From contig CAJXPQ010000008.1 in assembly GCA_913058265.1 (NCBI GenBank), positions 124,001 to 188,000 on the forward strand: 64,000 bases of DNA, given 5' to 3'. A model generated the notes under the pieces. The model did no database searches and was not told where the DNA came from. It worked only from the letters and a program-made list of their open reading frames with translations. Made by a program: the position numbers and the translations under genes. Below are positions 56,752-64,000 of the stretch, one piece after another; positions within the stretch are counted from its first letter, which is position 1; each line of letters starts with the position of its first letter. This DNA is from an uncultured Oligoflexia bacterium. GTDB lineage: Bacteria > Bdellovibrionota > Bacteriovoracia > Bacteriovoracales > Bacteriovoracaceae.

Positions 56752-56794
56752 AAGATCTCCTCATTAATTCTATTTAATTGATATTGATTATATC

Positions 56795-56824
56795 ATTATA
56801 TATATTTATCATTCTAACAAGCAA
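56795..56824 (-). promoter_or_regulatory. Predicted sigma-70 promoter of the rhodopsin-blh operon
   Basis: On the minus strand a perfect -10 box TATAAT (56795-56800) and a -35 box TTGCTT (56819-56824) are 18 bases apart. The -10 is about 44 bases before the rhodopsin start codon. Confidence 0.6.
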
Positions 56825-57309
56825 GGTTAATCAGTATAGGTTTTGTCTTAGTTCTTCCTGTCCTGGCAAAAAATAGAAAATTAAGCATATGTATTTTCAA
56901 AAGTACTAAATAACCCATTCAAATGAGATTTTAAATCGAAATACAACGTTTTATTTTTATAGGTTTCATTGGCCAAGGAGGGAATCTCTTCATTTATCTC
57001 TTGATGGGTTCTTTTTTTTGTAATAAGATCTGTACTCTTTACAGACTCCTTGAATTTGATTTAAATTTATTGGAGCAACAGAGTCAAAAACTTCGTATTT
57101 AAGGACAGGTTAAACCTTTCATTGACCCATTGTGCCATGGCGATTTATAAGCCGTTTTCTTTATATTTATTTTAAAATAATCTTTCATCATAAAACTAAA
57201 CCAATTCGAAAAGATTTGACTTCGGTTACAAATACATAACGTTGGATATTGTTCTAAATCGAAGAACACATTTTTGAACTGTTGTGTAGTCCAAAAATTG
57301 ATGGCCTAG
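56825..57309. other. Gene-free stretch upstream of the rhodopsin operon
   Basis: AT-rich DNA without a reading frame, RNA gene or repeat array that I can recognise. It is probably eroded mobile-element DNA continuous with the transposase relic at 57310. Confidence 0.4.
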
Positions 57310-57600
57310 GGGTGTAATCTAGCAAGTGAAATCGATTGAGATTTTGAACTTGTGATTCGCCAGAAATTGAGACTATGTTAAGTTACCTGATTTTGGTGGT
57401 GACATCAGTCAATTAATCTCAAGGTATTTTAAAACCGTTGGTTTGCTAACTTGGGTTCCTACCTGTCTCAGTTCAAGTGAAATTCTTAGAACTCCCCATT
57501 TTGGATTAAGTTATTTCAATTGAATAATCAAATCAACGACCTTTTGAGCTAGAAGTTGCCTTCATGGTGAAATCGGTGCCCACATAATTCTTATTTTTCT
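57310..57600 (-). pseudogene. Decayed integrase-core transposase fragment
   Basis: Broken frames on the minus strand read NPKWGVLRISLELRQVGTQV and then SKPTVLKYL, the pattern typical of the part before the DDE core of integrase-like transposases (R/KW-G-RI...L...G..VS..TV..L). Further on, FKISIDFTC resembles the first Asp strand. Many stops interrupt it, so it is a relic. Confidence 0.45.
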
Positions 57601-57989
57601 GTTGGCCAGAGCAAACATTTTTTAAAATTATAAGGGTAATATATAATAAGAAGTAATCTCATCTATGGCTTGTTTGAAATAATAGAAATAGGTAAGAATC
57701 GTTTGAATCAACTTATTAAATTTGTTTCTCATGTGAAAAACATGTCATAAAGTTGATGAATTGTCTAAACCGATTCTCCTTGAATCTCCTGGAATTAAAT
57801 AGTTTAGAATTAGTTACCAGTACAGCAACGTAAACTTGTCCTATTTACAAACTCAAAACAATTCAAAAAGTTTTCTACTGTTAGTTTAATGTATTATTGT
57901 AAAAGAAAGAACTTAGTAAATTGCTCTTTGGAATCTTGGTATAAATATTAAAGGTTATATGGGATTGATAGAGGAAATAAAAAGTTAAA

Positions 57990-58320
57990 AAATTACAAAT
58001 CAAAATGGTTTAAGGGCTAAGGGAGTAGATGAGTATTGGCATAAAGAGATCAAAGTAATTAAATATGAAATTAATTTCAAAACTTCATTGCAAGTAGTAA
58101 TCGACAATTACTCAAGAATGATTGTCGTTTGGTAATTAAGCTTGAATAAAAAAATGGAGCTAATTTATAAATCTCTAATGAAATCATTCAAAGTATCTCC
58201 AAAACTTTTAGACAAAATTATCACTGATGCAAGTAATCTAGAGATGATTCATAGCTTACGGTTATCTAAACTTGTAACTAGTCAGCGTGATTCTTATTTT
58301 CTGACATCGATGTAGGGCCA
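57990..58320 (+). pseudogene. Decayed DDE transposase fragment
   Basis: Interrupted frames on the plus strand contain WHKEIKVIKYEINFKTSLQVV and IDNYSRMIVVW followed by MELIYKSLMKSF and KIITDASNLEMIHS, the D-to-D part of a rve-like transposase core. No intact frame remains. Confidence 0.4.
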
Positions 58321-58389
58321 TGTTAGATTATTTTTATAAGCCATGAGTATTTTTTTTTTTCATAATACTTCAATGACTATTGGAGATGA

Positions 58390-59297
58390 AATGTATTAGA
58401 GACAATTGAAGATATTAATCGTGAACTTACTTAAGATAAGTCCATCTCACCAACTCTCATTAAGTCGATTCAACTTCTGATCCTTGTAATCCAAACTTTA
58501 TTGGACATACAAAAAATGAACAGCACAAACAGCTCTCTTTCTCCTTCGAAAGATAAACTCAGACTCACTCGTCCAAAGAAGAAAAAGAAAGAACATAAAA
58601 AAAATAAGCCATTTGGAGGACAACCAGAGCATCCAGGTTCCACTCTCAATCAAGCTGACCTTTATGTATCCTCAAGAAAAAAAAGGAAAGGAAGCGATTA
58701 TGGATCTTGAATTATTCCAAAATATGACGGAGTTCTAGTTAATGACCATTGGAAGCCCTATTTAAGTTATGGGTGCCAACATGGACTGTGTAATGCTCAT
58801 TACCTGATAGAACTTCAATGGGAAATTGATTTTTAGAAGCAGAAATGGGCAAAGTCCATGAGACTATTCTTAGAAAAACTCAACAAAGAAGTCACCCAAT
58901 CTGGTGGGATTTTGTCTGCAGATATTCAAGCTCGAAGATCAAAGAGATTTGATGAGATCATTAAACTTGCTAAGGACGAAGCTGCTAAGATTATGCCTAG
59001 AGCTTGAAGCGGGAAGAAAAGAGTTGCTCAAACAAAAGAAAGAAATCTGCTGGATCGATTAGATCAATATAAAGATCAAACTCTATTATTTATGACAGCT
59101 AAAGATGTGCCTTTCACAAATAATCAAGCTGAAAGGGATATTAGAATGGTATAAGTTTATCAAAAAATATCAAGTCAATTTAACAGTATGAATCGTGCTC
59201 GCTGCTTTTGTAGAATCGGAAGTTAACTGATGACTTCAAAGAAACAAGGACTTTCTCCGCTCGATCAAATGAGCCATGTTTTTGACGATCTAAACTA
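58390..59297 (+). pseudogene. IS66-family transposase relic with internal deletion
   Basis: The N-terminal part (58440-58710) has the typical MNSTNSSLSPSKDK and KKNKPFGGQPEHPGSTLN segment (the short polar repeat before GGQ.GH.G). Then it jumps to the DDE core: PKYDGVLVNDHWKPYLSYGC followed by QHGLCNAHYLIELQ, and later [14 protein letters not shown] and KISSQFNSMNRARCFCRIGS. The central domain of about 180 residues is missing and several stops are present. At about 0.9 kb it is roughly 60% of a normal IS66 tnpC. Confidence 0.8.
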
Positions 59298-59433
59298 AAG
59301 CTCGCTGAAAAGTTACAACAAAGAATGCTTTTAGATGTGAGATGATAAATAGTATGTAATTTCTACATCATTAATCTTATTTCATCTAAGCTTTGGTAAA
59401 AGAACATTAAATACAACTTAAACCAAGGCCCAA

Positions 59434-61050
59434 ATGAAAATAGAGACTTTTAAAGAATTAAAACTACAAGAATCAATACTCAAGGTTTTAGTAGAGATGG
59501 GCTTTGATAAGCCCACAGAGATCCAAGCTAGCGCTATTCCAGTACTATTAAATACGAAAAAAGACTTCGTTGGACAAGCTCAAACGGGGACAGGGAAAAC
59601 AGCAGCCTTTGCAATACCTCTTTTAGAAAAAATTGACATGAGCAGTAATGCAGTTCAAGCACTGATCCTTGCTCCTACAAGAGAACTTGCCAATCAGGTT
59701 GAGAAAGAAATCAAGAAGTTTGGAAAATATATTGGCGTAAGGACAACATGTGTTTACGGTGGAACTAGCTATGAACCTCAAATCAGAGCATTAAGAAATG
59801 ATAAACCACAAATTGTTGTTGGAACTCCTGGTAGAGTTATCGATATGATTGAGAAGCGTTTATTAAAACTTGAAGATGCAAAGTTTTGTATTTTAGATGA
59901 AGCTGATGAAATGTTGAACATGGGATTTTTTGAAGATGTTCAGACAATACTTAGTAAGTTTGATGTTGAAAGACAATTAATGATGTTTTCGGCCACAATG
60001 CCAAAGCAAATTGTACGCTTAATTAATAACTCATTTAACGAGCCAGAGATGGTTAAGATAGACAAAAAATCATTAAGTAATGATGATATTGAACAAAAGT
60101 ACTTTGTTGTTAGAGAGAAGCATTTTAAAGAAGCGTTAGCAAGATTGATTGATGATGCTCCAGATATGTACGGAATTATTTTTTGCCGTACAAAGATTGA
60201 AACAAAAACAGTCGCTGACGATCTTAAGAAGAGAGGTCATACAGCTGAAGTTTTAAATGGTGATATGGGACAAGCAGAAAGAGACCTTGCTATGGATAAC
60301 TTTAAGACTAAGAAGGTTAGTCTTATGGTTTGTACTGATGTCGCTGCTAGAGGGATTGATGTGGATAACCTTACACATGTTTTTAATTACGGAATACCTA
60401 GAGATAACGAAAGCTATGTACATAGAATCGGAAGAACGGGGCGTGCTGGAACCAAGGGGAAAGCATTTACTATAACTGGTCCTAAGTCAGCATTTTTAAT
60501 AAGAGGAATCGAAAAACATGTAAACAAAAGAATTCCTCAAGAGCAGCTTCCAACAGTTGCAAAATTAAAGCAAAACTTAGTTGAAACTGAATTAGAAGCA
60601 GCAGCTTTTATTTATGAGGCGATAAAACTAAAAGGTGAAGACTTTAAGACAGAAGAATCATTCTCTTTGGTTGAAGAAAGCTTCAAAGATCTTTCAAAAG
60701 AAGAATTATTAAAATTAATGTTCGTGTGGAAGTTTAATAAAGATATGCGAAGATATAATAATCTTTCTGATATCGAGTCTGTAATGGATTCTGGCGGAAA
60801 GCCGGTACAGAGGAGTCGTGGACGTTCAGGCGGACGTTCTGGTGGTGGTCACCGTGGTAGTGGTGGTGGACGTAGTTCTGACAGAAGCTCTGATCGAGGT
60901 GGAAGTCGAGGCGGTAGCCGTGATGGAAATCGTATGAGAACTAGAAGTGTAAGCGGTGGATCTTCTTCTGAAGACAGTGGTGAAAGAAAAAGCGGTGGCT
61001 TTAAGAAGAAAAGAGATTTTAAGAAGAGTAGTGGATCATTTAAAAGATAA
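59434..61050 (+). CDS. deaD: DEAD-box RNA helicase with RGG-type tail
   Basis: A 538-residue ATP-dependent RNA helicase. Motifs: Q motif near residue 26, AQTGTGKT (48-55), PTRELANQ, DEAD (CILDEADEML), SAT (MFSATMP) and HRIGRTGRAG. Residues ~380-460 form a helical region, and the last ~75 residues are an Arg/Gly/Ser-rich tail (SRGRSGGRSGGGHRGSG) that binds RNA non-specifically and may drive condensate formation. It likely acts in ribosome assembly or cold response. First gene after the island. Confidence 0.95.
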   Translation: MKIETFKELKLQESILKVLVEMGFDKPTEIQASAIPVLLNTKKDFVGQAQTGTGKTAAFAIPLLEKIDMSSNAVQALILAPTRELANQVEKEIKKFGKYIGVRTTCVYGGTSYEPQIRALRNDKPQIVVGTPGRVIDMIEKRLLKLEDAKFCILDEADEMLNMGFFEDVQTILSKFDVERQLMMFSATMPKQIVRLINNSFNEPEMVKIDKKSLSNDDIEQKYFVVREKHFKEALARLIDDAPDMYGIIFCRTKIETKTVADDLKKRGHTAEVLNGDMGQAERDLAMDNFKTKKVSLMVCTDVAARGIDVDNLTHVFNYGIPRDNESYVHRIGRTGRAGTKGKAFTITGPKSAFLIRGIEKHVNKRIPQEQLPTVAKLKQNLVETELEAAAFIYEAIKLKGEDFKTEESFSLVEESFKDLSKEELLKLMFVWKFNKDMRRYNNLSDIESVMDSGGKPVQRSRGRSGGRSGGGHRGSGGGRSSDRSSDRGGSRGGSRDGNRMRTRSVSGGSSSEDSGERKSGGFKKKRDFKKSSGSFKR

Positions 61051-61064
61051 GGGAACTAATTAAA

Positions 61065-61337
61065 ATGAGTAAAATATCAGCACAGCATATATTAGTTGAT
61101 CAGAAGTTTGAGGCAGAAGATCTATTAAAAAAACTCGAATCTGGCGAGGACTTTGGCCAGCTAGCAAAAGACTATTCATCTTGTGGCTCAGCCTCAGATG
61201 GAGGAAATCTAGGCGAGTTTGGTAAGGGGATGATGGTTAAAAGCTTTGAAGATGCTGCATTTGCTCTTGAGGTTGGGCAGATTTCAAATATCGTTCAAAC
61301 TCAGTTTGGACTTCACTTAATAAAACGTACTAACTAA
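61065..61337 (+). CDS. Parvulin-type peptidyl-prolyl isomerase
   Basis: A stand-alone 90-residue PpiC/Pin1-like domain: SAQHILVDQKFEAEDLLKKL, LAKDYSSCGSASDGGNLGEF and EVGQISNIVQTQFGLHLIKR cover the whole fold. No signal peptide, so it is cytoplasmic. It follows deaD by 14 bases in one transcript. Its stop overlaps that of the convergent S51 peptidase. Confidence 0.92.
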   Translation: MSKISAQHILVDQKFEAEDLLKKLESGEDFGQLAKDYSSCGSASDGGNLGEFGKGMMVKSFEDAAFALEVGQISNIVQTQFGLHLIKRTN

Positions 61338-62017
61338 CAAAATTCCGATATATCCATTGAAGCATTAGTACTTAATTTGATTACTCCTGAAAAAGTAATC
61401 AAATAAGCTTTTTCGCTACCAAGTGAAGTTATAGTTTTTCTCTGAATCAAAACACCTGCAGGCTCGGGGAGGCTTATAACTGGGCTCCCTTTTTCGTATA
61501 GAAAGTCCTGTAGTTGTTCTTGCTCTTCTAAATCGTAATGAGCATGTACTGACCAATGGTCTAATATGTCTAGGCCTCGGTAATCTTGAAGTTTATTATG
61601 ATCTTCATCACCATCATCTCCTAAGAAAGCTGTTTGTACGCTATTTCCCAAGAGGATTGCTCCAGCGCTGTCGGCATAGATAATTTTATTATCATTTTTA
61701 AACTGACTGAGTAACTTAAAAAATGAGCTTGCACGAATGCTTTTAATTAGTTGAAAGGTATTTCCCCCTTCAATCATAATGGCGTCAAATGAACTCAACT
61801 CATCCCAAGTGATTTTGTTTGGATCTTTGAGTAATGAGAAGGAAGATATTTTTTTATGGTTAAAGGCGTCTTCAATTCTCTCAAGCACTTCATCATAATC
61901 ATCACATGCTTGAGGAACAACAAGAATGTTCGAATTATTGGGAAGTAGCTCTAAGAATTTTTTATCTAATAGGGCGAAGTCTTCTTGGTCTCCACCTCCG
62001 GTTAAAAAGATGGACAT
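61334..62017 (-). CDS. S51 family peptidase (peptidase E/cyanophycinase-like)
   Basis: A 227-residue alpha/beta protein whose nucleophile is Ser117 in IIYADSAGAILLG, the family GxSAGA motif. EGGNTFQL (residue ~83) and the later WSVHAHYDLEEQEQLQ with a histidine are also typical. Peptidase E cleaves Asp-X dipeptides; cyanophycinase is a relative. It lies 3 bases after the NYN-domain gene, so the two form a transcript. Confidence 0.85.
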   Translation of the reverse strand: MSIFLTGGGDQEDFALLDKKFLELLPNNSNILVVPQACDDYDEVLERIEDAFNHKKISSFSLLKDPNKITWDELSSFDAIMIEGGNTFQLIKSIRASSFFKLLSQFKNDNKIIYADSAGAILLGNSVQTAFLGDDGDEDHNKLQDYRGLDILDHWSVHAHYDLEEQEQLQDFLYEKGSPVISLPEPAGVLIQRKTITSLGSEKAYLITFSGVIKLSTNASMDISEFC

Positions 62018-62020
62018 GAC

Positions 62021-62596
62021 TTACTCTTTTCTCGTAACTTTCTTTGTAGTCTTCTTAGTTGTTTTCTTTGTCGTCTTTTTATTTGCATGACTTTGATTTT
62101 GACTCTTATTTTTTGAATTATTATAAGTGAAGATATCACTTCTCACTATAGGATGAAAAAATTCAGCTTCATCAATTAGTGCTCTTGAAGTGTTCTCTTC
62201 TACGGCACAGATCTCAACTCGGACACCCTCATTCTTTAGGTGCTTTACGAGGTCAATATAGTCGGAATCACCTGATAAAATCATCAGACAGTCGACCTTG
62301 TTGGCAAGCTGTGTCGCCTTAATTGTAAGGGGGATATCTGCTGATTTATGGCAAGGCTGAACCGAACCATGATAGTTTTGGTGTAATCTTTCAGCTAGTT
62401 TTGAAGAAATATTTTTTCCTTCTCGAAAATAGATAAGTCTATTTAATGCTCTTGAGCCTAAAAGTTTAGGGATAATTGTGTCAAAGTTAAGCATTCCATC
62501 GACTTTAAAAACGCCATCGATACTTCTTTCGATATTGTTCCCATCCACTAAGATTGCTACGTTTTGACTAATAAATACATCTGATTGTTCTTCCAT
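62021..62596 (-). CDS. NYN-domain protein (LabA/DUF88-like) with lysine tail
   Basis: The start is placed at ATG 62596; a GTG at 62611 is the alternative. Residues ~10-150 form a PIN-like NYN nuclease domain, with acidic residues in NVAILVDGNNIERS and MILSGDSDYIDLVKHL. Such proteins are putative RNases. The C-terminus is a lysine/threonine repeat, KKTTKKTTKKTTKKV, likely nucleic-acid binding. The neighbouring peptidase gene is downstream. Confidence 0.85.
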   Translation of the reverse strand: MEEQSDVFISQNVAILVDGNNIERSIDGVFKVDGMLNFDTIIPKLLGSRALNRLIYFREGKNISSKLAERLHQNYHGSVQPCHKSADIPLTIKATQLANKVDCLMILSGDSDYIDLVKHLKNEGVRVEICAVEENTSRALIDEAEFFHPIVRSDIFTYNNSKNKSQNQSHANKKTTKKTTKKTTKKVTRKE

Positions 62597-62750
62597 TACA
62601 TAAGGATACACCTTTAATTTAGTAAAGACGAGAGATTATGCATCTAAGTATCTGAAATATAGTCGACAGATCTATGAAGATATTTCAATATCTTTTGACT
62701 AAAATCAAATACTTAGCTATAAGTGAACTTCATATCTTAAAGGGTCTAAC

Positions 62751-63173
62751 ATGAAGAAAATCATTATAATCGCAGCAGTACTTATGAGCGTTCAAGCTTT
62801 TGCTAATAATCCTCAAATTAGAACATGTCGTATTAATAAGGCTTACTTTTGGTCTGTTAAGATTGAACAACCAGCAAAAGATTCAATTGGATTTTGTCGA
62901 TACGATGAATCTCTTATTGGATCTATAACGTTGATGAAACTTCTTTATGATAAAGTTAATACAGCAGCTCTTGATGCTTTTTATGGGACGATTAATAGTA
63001 AAGTTAAAGACTGTCAGGCAGCAGGTGCTCAAAGAATATCTTCTATTGATTCGGAAGGGGATAAGAGAAATTTATGTTACTTCAGTTCAGACTATTCTTT
63101 TATTCTGGAGAAAACATTAACTGAAGGTTGGTATTCAAATTTAAATGCGAAACTTATTGATATATTAAAATAA
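62751..63173 (+). CDS. Secreted protein of unknown function
   Basis: A 140-residue protein with signal peptide MKKIIIIAAVLMSVQAFA. The mature part has four cysteines and an aromatic-rich central segment (NKAYFWSVKI; IGFCRYDESLIGS). The gene stands alone between divergent and convergent neighbours. No family recognised; it resembles the other small exported proteins of this window (2013, 4762) in size and style. Confidence 0.7.
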   Translation: MKKIIIIAAVLMSVQAFANNPQIRTCRINKAYFWSVKIEQPAKDSIGFCRYDESLIGSITLMKLLYDKVNTAALDAFYGTINSKVKDCQAAGAQRISSIDSEGDKRNLCYFSSDYSFILEKTLTEGWYSNLNAKLIDILK

Positions 63174-63183
63174 CCTTTTTAAA

Positions 63184-63990
63184 TTACGAACTAAATTCCT
63201 TAGATATTTGAATTGATCTTTCAATAGCAGCATCAACGGCTTGAGATGTAATTTTATTTAAATCCTTTTCTTTATAGATATTCACTGCCTCGATAGTGAC
63301 TCCTCCTTTTGAGGTAACTTCTGAAATTAATGTGTCTAAATTTTTCTCGCCAGCGCTCTCAATAAGCTTAGTGGAACCTTGAATTAGCTCTACTACCATT
63401 TTCTTTGCAGCGCTCTCTGGAAGACCTAGTTGTTTTGCCTTCTCGACTAAGCCTTGTGCAAATAAAAATAGGTAAGCTGGCCCTGATCCCGATATGGCAG
63501 TAAGCTCATTAAATTCTTTTTCAGAGTTGAGTACATAAACTTCAGAGCAAGATTTAAAGTACATCTCGGAGAGGTTTTTTAACTCTTTTTTAAGATCATG
63601 CTGATGGTAAATTAGGCTTATTCCATTTCCCACAAGTGCAGGAGTGTTGGGCATGACTCTGGTTATATTTTTTGTCTCTAGTTTTCTCTCCAGCGTCTCA
63701 ATACTAATAGCTGCCATTATCGAAATGACATATTTTTCTTTGAGTGAGAAGGCATGGTTGAAGTCTTTGACGAGTTGATCAAATTGTTGAGGCTTACAGG
63801 CTATGATGAGAGTATGGGCCTCTTTCAAATCACTTAGTTTGCTCACTGCCTTTCCATTTACAGCTTTAGCTAGATTTTTCGCTCGAGTGTGAGAGGGGGT
63901 ATAAGTTAAAAATTTTTCATCAGGATACTTATTGTAAATACCCTTGATGATAGCATTGGACATATTCCCACACCCGATTACGGCAATCAT
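63184..63990 (-). CDS. proC: Pyrroline-5-carboxylate reductase
   Basis: A 268-residue NADPH-dependent enzyme for the last step of proline synthesis. The N-terminal Rossmann loop is AVIGCGNMSNAIIKG, MPNTPALVGNGISLI is the conserved middle block, and TAISGSGPAYLFLFAQGLVE with later TSKGGVTIEA is the dimerisation/substrate region. The start codon at 63990 is near the window end. Confidence 0.95.
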   Translation of the reverse strand: MIAVIGCGNMSNAIIKGIYNKYPDEKFLTYTPSHTRAKNLAKAVNGKAVSKLSDLKEAHTLIIACKPQQFDQLVKDFNHAFSLKEKYVISIMAAISIETLERKLETKNITRVMPNTPALVGNGISLIYHQHDLKKELKNLSEMYFKSCSEVYVLNSEKEFNELTAISGSGPAYLFLFAQGLVEKAKQLGLPESAAKKMVVELIQGSTKLIESAGEKNLDTLISEVTSKGGVTIEAVNIYKEKDLNKITSQAVDAAIERSIQISKEFSS

Positions 63991-64000
63991 ACTCTTCCTT

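Noticed and set aside
52861-59433. A CRISPR array in the gene-poor stretch
   Set aside because: No regularly spaced repeats are visible; the stretch consists of decayed transposase genes.

Overview
The window is low-GC chromosomal DNA from a Gram-negative, probably marine, aerobic bacterium. LPS-transport, Mla-type lipid-transport and outer-membrane-barrel genes show the outer membrane. A complete Na+-translocating NADH:quinone reductase and a proteorhodopsin suggest the sea. Gene order and style (many lipoproteins and secreted proteins of unknown family, dense tail-to-tail gene packing) fit a Bdellovibrionota/Bacteriovoracales-type predator, but there is no rRNA here, so the taxon is inferred.

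Layout. 0-2.5 kb: glyA and small secreted proteins. 2.5-9.1 kb (minus strand): a fatty-acid synthesis cluster, DUF177 - rpmF - fabH - fabD - fabG - (opposite-strand cysteine-rich secreted gene) - acpP - fabF; plsX is absent. 9-17.8 kb (plus): shikimate kinase, a pseudo-receiver protein, alanine racemase, an Mla-like lipid ABC importer (permease, ATPase, MCE protein), a GYF-like membrane protein split by a -1 shift at a ten-A run, and a TrmN6-like methyltransferase. 17.8-24.7 kb: DciA-like protein, lptE-holA, CGFS glutaredoxin/BolA pair, DinG-type helicase with its own exonuclease. 24.8-31.9 kb: nqrABCDEF-apbE-nqrM. 31.9-38.7 kb (minus): a three-gene operon of an outer-membrane barrel, a 690-residue protein and a giant ATP-grasp protein with a C-terminal HExxH motif. 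This is my best candidate for an undescribed system. 38.9-50.3 kb: response regulator, envelope proteins, Ste24-like peptidase, peroxiredoxin, TPR lipoprotein, LysM protein and a DUF368 lipid-carrier translocase.

50.3-59.4 kb is a genomic island. It starts with a truncated tRNA half, an intact tRNA-Arg(UCG) and a broken integrase. It then holds decayed IS3, IS110, IS66 and integrase-core transposases. In its middle sit two intact genes, a xanthorhodopsin-like proton-pumping proteorhodopsin (residues D92, E103, K229; green-tuning L100; Gly149 at the carotenoid-fenestration position) and blh, which makes retinal from beta-carotene, behind a good promoter. The genes for beta-carotene synthesis are not in the window. 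59.4-64 kb returns to housekeeping genes: DEAD-box helicase, parvulin, S51 peptidase, NYN-domain protein and proC.

Together, NQR (Na+ export driven by NADH) and proteorhodopsin (light-driven H+ export) give two independent primary pumps, while the fab, Mla, Lpt, DUF368 and LysM genes build and maintain the envelope.
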